Shown: in pieces, positions 1 through 6,113 of the stretch
Layout: every line of letters starts with the position of its first letter
How positions within the stretch are numbered: the stretch's first letter is position 1
Source: Spirochaetaceae bacterium
Lineage (GTDB): Bacteria; Spirochaetota; Spirochaetia; Treponematales; Breznakiellaceae
DNA: 7,294 nucleotides
Assembly (NCBI GenBank): GCA_031257995.1
Contig: JAIRNN010000241.1
Coordinates: forward strand, 1 to 7,294
Direction: 5' to 3'
The notes under the pieces: model-generated
What the model was told of the DNA's origin: nothing
Database searches by the model: none
The model's input: only the letters and a program-made list of their open reading frames with translations
Made by a program: the position numbers and the translations under genes

Positions 1-1
1 G

Positions 2-169
2 GAGCTGCCGGCGGGGAGGACGTGGAAGATTGAGATACACACGCGCTATTCCCGCGGCCAGGAGCTCAAAGACCTGCGGGTGATTACGGGCGAGTTTACG
101 CTCGCTGTTCCGGCGGCGCAGGACGCGGCGGGTACGCCAAGAGCGGAAGAAGGGGGCGCCGCTTCCTAG
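2..169 (+). CDS. C-terminal end of an upstream protein, DUF4469-like (partial)
   Basis: An open frame enters from the left edge and stops at TAG 167-169, leaving 55 residues. It begins ELPAGRTWKIEIHTRYS, continues through a stretch ending GEFTLAV, and finishes in an Ala/Gly/Glu-rich tail. The pattern 'LPAG + alternating beta residues + TRYS + basic/polar turn + LTV' resembles the last strands of the Ig-like DUF4469 domain. In spirochaetes and Bacteroidetes that domain often follows an HU-like DNA-binding domain. This assignment is from memory of the family. Nothing upstream is visible, so an HU-like N-terminus cannot be confirmed. The stop codon lies 6 bases before the 23-bp repeat array, and no conventional terminator with a T-run follows, so any transcript would run into the array. 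It could also be an unrelated beta-sandwich protein. Confidence 0.6.
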   Translation, partial: ELPAGRTWKIEIHTRYSRGQELKDLRVITGEFTLAVPAAQDAAGTPRAEEGGAAS

Positions 170-174
170 GCCGG

Positions 175-766
175 ATGCGGGTTTGCATTCAGGCGGGATG
201 CGGGTTTGCATTTATCCTGAATGCGGGTTTGCATCCAGGCGGGATGCGGGTTTGCATTCAGGCTTGATGCGGGTTTGCATTCAGGCCGGATGCGGGTTTG
301 CATTCAGGCTGAATGCGGGTTTGCATTCAGGCGGGATGCGGGTTTGCATTCAGGCTGTATGCGGGTTTGCATTCAGGCCGGATGCGGGTTTGCATTCAGG
401 CCGGCTGCGGGTTGGCTTTCCGGCCGGTTGCGGGTTGGCATTCAGGCCGGATGCGGGTTTGCCTTCAGCCTGAATGCGGGTTTGCATTCAGGCCGGATGC
501 GGGTTTGCATTCAGGCCGGATGCGGGTTTGCATCCAGCCTGAATGCGGGTTGGCAGTCAGGCTGAATGCGGGTTTGCATTCAGGCGGGATGCGGGTTTGC
601 ATTCAGGCGGGATGCGGGTTTGCATTCAGGCCGGATGCGGGTCCCCATTCAGGCGGGATGCGGGTTTGCATTCAGGCTGGATGCGGGTTTGCATTCAGAC
701 TGAATGCAGGTTTGCATTCAGACTGAATGCAGGTTTGCATCTAGGCTGAATGCAGGTTTGCATCCA
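175..766. repeat. 23-bp tandem repeat array, 25 full copies plus one partial
   Basis: The motif ATGCGGGTTTGCATTCAGG recurs exactly every 23 bp, with units starting at 175, 198, 221 and so on to 750. No indel breaks the phase across about 590 bp. The first 19 bases are strongly conserved. The last three or four vary among units (CGGG, CTGA, CCGG, CTTG, CTGT, CTGG). Units 11-12 (405, 428), 17 (543) and 21 (635) carry the most substitutions. The last three units share GCAGG in place of GCGGG, and the array decays at 766. In the idealised CTGA form the unit is arm CTGAATGC, spacer GGGTTT, inverted arm GCATTCAG and one base. It is therefore palindromic about two centres. A period of 23 is not a multiple of 3, so the array reads as a Cys/Gly-rich 23-residue repeat in all forward frames. 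I regard this as non-coding. Confidence 0.97.
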
Positions 767-803
767 TATATTTGGTAGGGGTCATTTTGACCGCTACTAT
801 ATG
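765..803. repeat. Imperfect inverted repeat bordering the tandem array
   Basis: The arms read CATATA (765-770), GTAG (775-778) and GGTCA (780-784). After a TTT loop they are mirrored by TGACC (788-792), CTAC (794-797) and TATATG (798-803). A G/G mismatch (779/793) and a 4-nt bulge (771-774) interrupt 15 paired bases. No T-run follows, so it is not a standard terminator. Candidate roles are an operator, a REP-like hairpin (GTAG is the typical REP foot tetranucleotide) or a boundary of the array. The role is not determined. Confidence 0.6.
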
Positions 804-1090
804 TGGTATACCCCATACGCGCGTTGCGCGAATGGATAATGGAAAAGGGAGAAGGGAAAATGCTGCCGTGCCGTTTTCCCCTTTCAATTACCCCTCGCGC
901 AAGCGCGGCTTATCTGTGGTTTTAGCAGGGCCTGGCCCTGATAAAATAGGAGGACACCCCGGCGGCGGCTTTCCGTTTCTGCCAAGATCCAAGCCAAAGC
1001 CGGGGCCAAAAGACGCGGGAAGTAGGACATACGTTCCGTGCCTTGTCCTCTTTTTATCGTTTCTCCCGTATGGGGGAGCATATTTTATGT
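804..1090. other. Intergenic leader with several short palindromes, no gene seen
   Basis: This stretch lies between the repeat array and the first lipoprotein gene. It holds several small dyads: CGCGC-GTT-GCGCG near 819-831, GGGAAAA (854-860) with TTTTCCC (874-880), CAGGGC-CTG-GCCCTG (926-940), and CTCCC (1063-1067) with GGGAG (1074-1078). The last is 12 nt upstream of the ribosome binding site and followed by an AT-rich stretch, so it could modulate expression of the downstream gene. An ATCTGTGG motif at 912-919 matches the degenerate repeats at 4717-4790. I see no convincing sigma-70 promoter: TTGTCC at 1043-1048 has only TATGGG at 1069 with 20-bp spacing. An open frame through here starts at a TTG without a ribosome binding site and looks random. 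Confidence 0.5.
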
Positions 1091-1098
1091 AAGGAGGA
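1091..1098 (+). promoter_or_regulatory. Strong Shine-Dalgarno site for the first lipoprotein
   Basis: The sequence TAAGGAGG (1090-1097) is a near-perfect anti-16S match. It ends 5 nt before ATG 1103. It fixes the start there rather than at the in-frame TTG at 1043, because the resulting N-terminus (MIKKFYLGMA...) is a clean lipoprotein signal peptide. Confidence 0.9.
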
Positions 1099-1102
1099 CT
1101 TT

Positions 1103-2812
1103 ATGATTAAAAAGTTCTATCTCGGGATGGCCGTTCTTTTGAGCGCGTCATTATTCGTATTGGGTTGCCCGACGGAATCGGACAGCGATGACTCGCCGCC
1201 GAGGTCTGGCAACGCGGTGATCGGGGGCGGCGTGCTGGTCAAGGGCTTTCCGGTTGTGTGGAGCGGTACCGCCGGGAACGACGGTTCTGCCTTTGCTAAG
1301 GCGAAGGACGGGAAGGTAAGCGTCGCGGCCAATGCAGAGGGGGCGAGCAACTTCCAACTGCCCGCAGGCGCGGGGGTGGAAGTGTACATTGAGGCCACAG
1401 CGGTGGGCGCGCAAGAAAACCTTGCTTCGGCCGCCGTTACCGCCGCAGCGTTCGACACCGCGCTGGTTGTTACTACGGCGGGCAACAAGGTGGTCTACCT
1501 CAAGGTAACCGCCGAAAACGGGACGACATCTTTATGGTACAAGATCGCTGTTGAGATCTTCTCGCCAACGGCATGGCCGACAGCCGCGAATACCGTCTTC
1601 CGGGTTGAGGCGATCAGCGGCGGCTATGCCAAGCTGAGCGTTAAGAGCGACGATACCTTTGGCGCGGCGGCATGGCACACGGTTGCTACGGACGAACTTG
1701 CCGTTCTGAAGGCGGTTTACGAGCCGAACGCGCCGGGCACTACGGATACCGCGGAGAGCGGCAAGACCGCTGTCGCGTACACCGCCGCTTTGAGCGCCGG
1801 TGTTCTTCCTTTGTTCCAGTTCACGACGACGAATGACTCCAAGGGCGATATTGCCAAGATCGAGATCACGGGGACGGCCCTGCCCGATGCCGAAACCTAC
1901 AGCGCGAGTCAGACCAACCTCATCGTGATTGACGTGGGAGCGCCGGGAGCGGACAACAGCAGCCTTCCGGTATTCTACATCCCTAACCAAGGACTGGGAA
2001 CAGAAGAGGAATCCAACTACGCCCACATCCGGCTGCGGGTGAACCTAGGCGCGAGCCTCGTTGTTCTGGCGGACAACAGCGCTTACGCAAGCAACGGCGC
2101 GGGCAATGCTTGTTCGAACGGCTACTTCAACGGGGGCTGCGTCGAGGTCATGGCGGGCGGCAAGCTCCGGGACGGCGCTTTCGAGGGATTCCCCTTGGGA
2201 AACAACGCGGTCATCGTGAACCGCTCCGGCTCCTACCTGTCGGTGGGCGCGGAAGAGCGCGGGGAGGGCACTCATCCAAGCGAGAACACGTACGATATCC
2301 ACTACAAGGACTACCTTTTGGCGCCCAGCGGGACTGACGGGGCGAGGATCGTATGGGACGCGGCCGGCAACACCGCTGACAGCTACCTGGAAGTCCGCCC
2401 GGGGGTCATCGCCACGACCGCAAAGCTCACGGCGCAGAAAAGCGTCGGGCTGATCTATTCCGTCTGGTTCGTGGGCGGCGCCCACCTCACCATCAACGCG
2501 GCGAGCGAAGGCGGCACTTGGCTATACGGCGGCCTGCACGGCCTTGTGGCAAGCGAAAGCACGGACAATGCCACGCCCGACTACAACTTCTACGCGGACA
2601 CCACCGCGACGGTCATCACGATAAAGAACGGAAGCTCGCTCGACAAACGGTTCCTGACTGCTAACAGCGAAAAAGCGACAGCAGCCGCGTTTATCACCGC
2701 ATCCGGCAGCGACACCGAGATTCCGGGTACCACTACCGGCGACTCTGTCGACTACGTTGACAGCTCTACGGGCATCAGCGGGTATCTCATACCGGCGCCG
2801 TCAGAGGATTAA
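1103..2812 (+). CDS. Large surface lipoprotein, paralogue A
   Basis: The product is 569 residues. The N-terminus MIKK plus a hydrophobic stretch ends in FVLGC, with Cys22 as the predicted lipidation site. This is a relaxed, spirochaete-like lipobox. The mature start CPTESDSDD is acidic, a typical tether. Residues about 40-150 form beta-rich sequence ending in VVYLKVTAENGTTSLWY (130-146), which resembles the closing strands of bacterial cadherin-like/Ig-like domains. From about residue 200 to 525 the protein aligns with the next gene: VYEPNAPG (205-212), LPVFYI (288-293), HIRLRVN (308-314), then Gly-rich beta repeats and VWFV (454-457). The alternating Gly and beta residues suggest a beta-helix or stacked beta-sandwich, by inference only. 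No catalytic motif is seen. It is probably displayed on the cell surface or in the periplasm. It has its own strong ribosome binding site and a strong terminator right after the stop. The exact function is unknown. Confidence 0.9.
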   Translation: MIKKFYLGMAVLLSASLFVLGCPTESDSDDSPPRSGNAVIGGGVLVKGFPVVWSGTAGNDGSAFAKAKDGKVSVAANAEGASNFQLPAGAGVEVYIEATAVGAQENLASAAVTAAAFDTALVVTTAGNKVVYLKVTAENGTTSLWYKIAVEIFSPTAWPTAANTVFRVEAISGGYAKLSVKSDDTFGAAAWHTVATDELAVLKAVYEPNAPGTTDTAESGKTAVAYTAALSAGVLPLFQFTTTNDSKGDIAKIEITGTALPDAETYSASQTNLIVIDVGAPGADNSSLPVFYIPNQGLGTEEESNYAHIRLRVNLGASLVVLADNSAYASNGAGNACSNGYFNGGCVEVMAGGKLRDGAFEGFPLGNNAVIVNRSGSYLSVGAEERGEGTHPSENTYDIHYKDYLLAPSGTDGARIVWDAAGNTADSYLEVRPGVIATTAKLTAQKSVGLIYSVWFVGGAHLTINAASEGGTWLYGGLHGLVASESTDNATPDYNFYADTTATVITIKNGSSLDKRFLTANSEKATAAAFITASGSDTEIPGTTTGDSVDYVDSSTGISGYLIPAPSED

Positions 2813-2854
2813 CCCCGCATCGCCGTTTGCTTTCGTGAACGGCGGCGGGGTTTT
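2812..2854 (+). terminator. Rho-independent terminator after lipoprotein A
   Basis: CCCCGC (2813-2818) pairs with GCGGGG (2845-2850), and CGCCGTT (2821-2827) pairs with AACGGCG (2838-2844). A 2-nt AT bulge lies between the stems, the loop is 10 nt, and TTTT (2851-2854) follows. The structure begins on the last base of the stop codon. Confidence 0.9.
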
Positions 2855-2861
2855 AACCGTG

Positions 2862-2897
2862 GGGCGCGGGCGGACATTCGTCCGCGCCCTTTCTTTT
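2862..2897 (+). terminator. Second hairpin with T-rich tail in the leader of lipoprotein B
   Basis: CGGAC (2871-2875) pairs with GTCCG (2880-2884) around an ATTC loop. GGGCG (2862-2866) pairs with CGCCC (2885-2889), leaving a 4-nt bulge. TTTCTTTT (2890-2897) follows. It is either a second, back-to-back terminator or an attenuator-like structure ahead of lipoprotein B, whose start is 35 nt downstream. Confidence 0.65.
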
Positions 2898-2931
2898 GGT
2901 TGAGTTTTACTTGGTGAGGAATAGAAAGAAC

Positions 2932-4641
2932 ATGAAAAAAAGACAGACAGGGATATGCGGATTGCTCCTCGCGCTCGCGTTGCTTGCCGGCTGTCCCATG
3001 GACACAGACGGGTCCGATACGGGCAACGGGCCGGAAAACGAGAACACGGACAGCGGGCTGGAAGACGAGGGCGGCGGAGAAGAAAATGGAAACGGGGGAG
3101 GCGGTGGTAACGGCACGGGCGGCGGAGGCGGTGGATCGGGTGGCGGGGGGCCCGGCGCGCCGCCTTCCGCGCCCAGCCTCCTTTCCGGCCCGGACGTGTC
3201 CTACGACCCCGTCACGCGCGCCCCCTCGGTAACCTTTGTCTTTGACAAGGCGGTAAACGGCACGGCGGCGGGCTGGGAAATCACCGGAGACGGCACGGCA
3301 ACGCTGACCGCGAAGCCCGCGCCGGAGACGATAGCGGCATTCACGCCCGGCGTTCTGGAGACGTTCACGCTGACTGCGGCAAACATCATCGATGAAACGA
3401 AGACGCTCGCGGTTCCGGCTCAGGTCATGCCCGTATCCGGGGTTTTCACCCGTCCCAACGACGGGGCCGTATACACGATTACCTGGTACGATGACAACGG
3501 CGCAACCAACATAGTCAGCCTTCTCACGGACGAAGACCAGAATCCGGACACTCCGGACACCCCAAAAGGCTTTCTGGTGGAGGATGCCGCCCTGCGGAAC
3601 ATCTTCAACGCGGTCTACACCCCGAACGCGCCCGGCTCCACGGACAGCATCGAGCCGGGAAAACTGGCCGCCGCCTATACGGAGGCCGTCAGCGGGGCCG
3701 TCCTCCGCCTCTTCAAAATCACCGTCGGCAGTACCGCCGCCGATGACCGGATCGAAATCGGCGGGGAGGCCCTGCCCGCCGCCGCAAAACCCGCCGTCGA
3801 CAAATACCACCCGGTTGTCATCGACGTGGGGCTGCCGGGAACGCCCAACAGCGGCCTTCCGGTCTTTTATATCCATGACCGGGGGCTGGGAACGGGCGGC
3901 GCGGACTACGTCCACATCCGGCTCCGCGTCAACCAGGGCGCGAATCTGGTTATCGAAGCGGATAACGACGCGGAACACGCATCGCCAGGCGGGGCCTGTC
4001 CCTACGGCAACCTTACAGGAGGCACGGTGGAAGTGATGGGCGGCGGCGCCCTGCGTAACGGCGCGTACCGGGGGTTTCCCCTGGGACAGGGCTCGGTGAT
4101 CATCGCCCGCCTCGGCTCCCGGCTTGCCACGGGCCCGGAAAGTCCCGATCCCCTTGACCCCGGCCGGCTCGGCTATGACGCGGCATGGTTCGCGGGGCCG
4201 ATTGGGGAGAATGCGGCGCTCAACTGGGATGCGGGAGACCAGAACGGCAGCTATATCGAGATCCGGGACGGCGGCGCGCTGGCATTTGACGCGAATCTCA
4301 CGCTGCGGAAGTCGCTCGTCCTCAGATACCGCGTCTGGTTTGTCAACAGCCCAACGCTCACGATAGACGCGGCGGCGGGGCTTGTCGCGGAAGACAGTAC
4401 GTATAAACTCTACGGCACGTTTTTCCAGACCGGCGGACAGAATCCGGCCCGCCCCGCCGCGAAGATTGTCGTGATGAAGGGCGGCGAGATTTCCCGTTCC
4501 GCGCTTTCCCCAGATAGCGGGTTCATCACGGCGGCAGATTCCACCATTACCATCAACAACAGGGGGAGCGCCGGCGAGGCCGCGAAGGCGGACTATGGCC
4601 GCGACAGCATCGGCGGATATTGTAATTGGGCTTTGCCTTAA
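2932..4641 (+). CDS. Large surface lipoprotein, paralogue B
   Basis: The product is 569 residues, the same length as its upstream neighbour. ATG 2932 is chosen because it gives MKKRQTG, a hydrophobic core and a canonical lipobox LLAGC with Cys21. An earlier in-frame TTG at 2896 lies in the hairpin tail. The ribosome site is weak or distant (GGTGAGG, 2913-2919). The mature start CPMDTDGSDTG mirrors CPTESDSDD of paralogue A. Residues 24-55 are acidic, followed by a Gly-rich flexible linker (47-75) absent from A. Residues about 85-155 look like an Ig-like strand set (VSYDPVTRAPSVTFVFDKAV at 89-108). The shared region runs from about 223 to 555, with VYTPNAPG (228-235), LPVFYI (309-314), HIRLRVN (328-334) and VWFV (468-471). 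It is probably surface-anchored, with no enzymatic motif seen. Two upstream hairpins suggest separate or attenuated transcription. No clear terminator follows; only a weak ACGGG/CCCGT pair without a T-run was found. Confidence 0.88.
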   Translation: MKKRQTGICGLLLALALLAGCPMDTDGSDTGNGPENENTDSGLEDEGGGEENGNGGGGGNGTGGGGGGSGGGGPGAPPSAPSLLSGPDVSYDPVTRAPSVTFVFDKAVNGTAAGWEITGDGTATLTAKPAPETIAAFTPGVLETFTLTAANIIDETKTLAVPAQVMPVSGVFTRPNDGAVYTITWYDDNGATNIVSLLTDEDQNPDTPDTPKGFLVEDAALRNIFNAVYTPNAPGSTDSIEPGKLAAAYTEAVSGAVLRLFKITVGSTAADDRIEIGGEALPAAAKPAVDKYHPVVIDVGLPGTPNSGLPVFYIHDRGLGTGGADYVHIRLRVNQGANLVIEADNDAEHASPGGACPYGNLTGGTVEVMGGGALRNGAYRGFPLGQGSVIIARLGSRLATGPESPDPLDPGRLGYDAAWFAGPIGENAALNWDAGDQNGSYIEIRDGGALAFDANLTLRKSLVLRYRVWFVNSPTLTIDAAAGLVAEDSTYKLYGTFFQTGGQNPARPAAKIVVMKGGEISRSALSPDSGFITAADSTITINNRGSAGEAAKADYGRDSIGGYCNWALP

Positions 4642-4716
4642 CCTGAACCACACGGGACTAAATCACGTTTTAACTACCCGTATGGCGGCACGGATTTTCG
4701 CCTTGCACGCTTCTTA

Positions 4717-4790
4717 ATCTGTGTAATCTGGGTAATCAGTGGACAAATTGCCTTGTCTTTTATCTGTGATCATCCGGGTCGTCTGCGGTT
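4717..4790. repeat. Two degenerate copies of an ATCTGTG intergenic motif
   Basis: Copy one (4717-4742) begins ATCTGTGTAATCTGGG and copy two (4762-4788) begins ATCTGTGATCATCCGGG. They are 45 bp apart, align over about 26-27 bases, and both end in an (A/C/T)GTGG or TGCGG-like segment. ATCTGTGG also appears at 912-919. Similar 'aatctgtgtaatctg' strings are common intergenic repeats in many Gram-negative genomes, as I recall. Here they fill the spacer downstream of lipoprotein B. Confidence 0.5.
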
Positions 4791-4833
4791 CCCTGTGATT
4801 AAACCCTAAACTTGATCCGCAAAACAGTATACT

Positions 4834-5284
4834 GAGCCTGTTCCAAAACCCCAAGCTAATCTGAGAACAACCCTATTTACAGCGAACCTTCAAGAAAATT
4901 TAACCGCAAAGGCGCCCAATGCCGCGCCCGAAACAGGCACAACGGTTGCGCATGGCGCAACTTGGGTTGTGCTAGGGGCGTTATACATTTACACCACACG
5001 GTGCGGCGCCAATAAAGGCGGCGCTTGGATACCGGCTTCGGCGCTGCGGTACTGAAGGCGCGGAAAGTCTTTACCGGCAGCCGCGCCTTTTACCGCCCAT
5101 TCGCCTGTTTTGCCAGTTTTCAAAGAAAGCCGCTTTCACAGAAAGCCGCCTTCAAGACTGCTTGTAAAGCCAACCGGCTGTCAAATCAGCGCGCCTCTAT
5201 CCTTATGCGCCTTCGCGGTTAATTCCTTACCTCTTTGTCAACTGACAGTAATACTCCAATACAAATGAGTTTTGGAACAGGCTC
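4834..5284. mobile_element. 451-bp MITE-like non-autonomous element
   Basis: The left end GAGCCTGTTCCAAAAC (4834-4849) is the exact reverse complement of the right end GTTTTGGAACAGGCTC (5269-5284). With one mismatch the arms extend to 18 bp. TACT flanks both ends (4830-4833 and 5285-5288), as expected for a 4-bp target duplication. No transposase-length reading frame lies inside, so movement would need a transposase in trans. The terminal sequence is of the type seen in IS4/IS5-like elements, which is a family guess from memory. The interior has a second inverted pair, TTAACCGC(A/G)AAGGCGC at 4900-4915 and 5207-5222 (15 of 16 bases), and a nested hairpin at 4937-4972. Removing the element and one TACT restores the 10-bp palindrome CAGTATACTG at the insertion site. 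An open frame at 5025-5222 inside it has no ribosome binding site and is not credited. Confidence 0.82.
4937..4972. repeat. Nested two-stem hairpin inside the MITE-like element
   Basis: The outer stem is GCACAAC (4937-4943) with GTTGTGC (4966-4972). The inner stem is GTTGCGC (4945-4951) with GCGCAAC (4955-4961) around an ATG loop. Fourteen base pairs are perfect, with a 1-nt/4-nt internal loop. No T-run follows, so it is not a terminator. It is likely a structural part of the element. Confidence 0.7.
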
Positions 5285-5440
5285 TACTGCGGTTATCATT
5301 CATTTCGCTCCTCTTCCTTTGGTTCTGTTGGTTGCTTTACCTTATCAGGAGACAGGCGTTTTTTCTACTCCTTCCTAAAAACTCGGGCCTATATAGTTGT
5401 TCTACTATAACTATTCAGCCGTCTTTGTTACCGAGGGCGT

Positions 5441-5512
5441 TGCGGGGGCGGGAAGCCCCCGCAGAGGGGGTAGCGGAGGGCGCAAGACCGAAGCGAGGGG
5501 GAGACTTCCCCC
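5441..5512. repeat. GC-rich double-hairpin block
   Basis: TGCGGGGGC (5441-5449) pairs with GCCCCCGCA (5455-5463) over a GGGAA loop. GGGGGA (5497-5502) pairs with TCCCCC (5507-5512) over a GACT loop. The 33 bases between are purine-rich with repeated GAGGG/AGCG words. No gene is evident in 5285-5550. An open frame across it lacks a start signal and shows low-complexity translation. It looks like an intergenic structural repeat or a decayed IS end; the true identity is unknown. Confidence 0.55.
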
Positions 5513-5550
5513 ACCTGATTGACAAGTAACGTTTTTCGCCCACTACCGAA

Positions 5551-6107
5551 ATGACGACAGGGATGGCGGCCCAAAAGCTGAAAGTCAGTTGCCGGTAGGG
5601 GCGGCGGATATATGCGGCCTACGTGAAGGAAGGGGAACGCGAGGAGACCCTCGAACCGGAAGACGGCGGAGGAAGTGAGGGAGCGGGTGCTGAAAGCGTA
5701 CTGGGAGCGGTATGGGACTTCGGGCCAACTTTTGCGGTGGAGAAGCTGGCCGAGACGGAGGGAATAACGGTTGGGGTCAGCACCCTCAGGAGATGGCTGA
5801 CGGCGGAAGGGCTGTGGGCCGGGAAACGGAGAATAAACATATACCGGGGCCGGAGGGAACGGCGGACCTTAGGGAGATCCCGTGCTTTGAACACGAACGG
5901 ACGGTTGCCGGCGATTATGTGGTACGGTTTGAGTGCCGCCTGTTTCAGATACTCAAAACAGGAAAGGTTCTGCCCCGGACCGGGGACAAGGTTATCGTGC
6001 GGGTCGGGCTTGACGGGAGCTTGAGTATCTTTTGGAAAGGGAAACCTCTCCTCGCCGAGGAGATAAAAACACCGAAAAAAGGCCGGTCGGATTCCTATGC
6101 CGCATGA
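5551..6107 (+). pseudogene. Decayed ISNCY-type transposase, catalytic core deleted
   Basis: Stitching all three forward frames gives recognisable pieces in family order. First is MTTGMAAQKLKVSCR (from ATG 5551), then TAG at 5596-5598, then GRRIYAAYVKEG in the same frame. The next frame gives RKGNARRPSNRKTAEEV and RERVLKAYWERYG (5627 to about 5713), matching the family's 'HGNRGRPSNR...VRERV' segment. The first frame resumes with DFGPTFAVEKLAE, TLRRWLTAEGLW and RRERR (to 5865). A third frame then gives DLREIPCFEHERTV, a beta-rich C-terminal domain ending LSIFWKGKPLLAEEI, and TGA at 6105-6107. The DDE core that should lie between RRERR and DLREI is missing, so the junction near 5865 marks a large deletion. 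Further lesions are the stop codon, loss of most of the N-terminal helix-turn-helix, and frameshifts near 5630 and 5713. The protein cannot be functional. Family naming rests on remembered motifs (ISNCY, IS1202-like). Confidence 0.82.
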
Positions 6108-6113
6108 ACCATA

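Noticed and set aside
183..749. Overlapping Cys/Gly-rich repeat proteins with a 23-residue period
   Set aside because: They are an arithmetic consequence of a 23-bp DNA repeat with few stops in any forward frame. None has a ribosome binding site, and the same peptide appears in several frames.
175..766. CRISPR array
   Set aside because: Units are directly adjacent with no unique spacers, only 3-4 variable bases per 23-bp unit, and no cas genes are present.
772..1092. 106-residue open frame ahead of lipoprotein A
   Set aside because: It starts at a TTG without a ribosome binding site, runs through palindromes and overlaps the Shine-Dalgarno site of the real gene.
2110..2485. Small frames inside lipoprotein A on both strands
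   Set aside because: They are nested in a well-supported gene and have no independent start signals or recognisable domains.
2809..4653. 614-residue minus-strand open frame opposite lipoprotein B
   Set aside because: It is a GC-driven shadow with Arg/Gly/Ala-rich, domain-free translation. The plus strand carries the signal peptide and homology to the neighbour.
4652..4681. Terminator after lipoprotein B
   Set aside because: Only a 5-bp ACGGG/CCCGT pair with a 20-nt loop and no T-run.
5272..5529. 85-residue open frame with a hydrophobic start
   Set aside because: It begins in the MITE terminal repeat, crosses the insertion boundary and ends in the GC-rich hairpins. No ribosome binding site is present.
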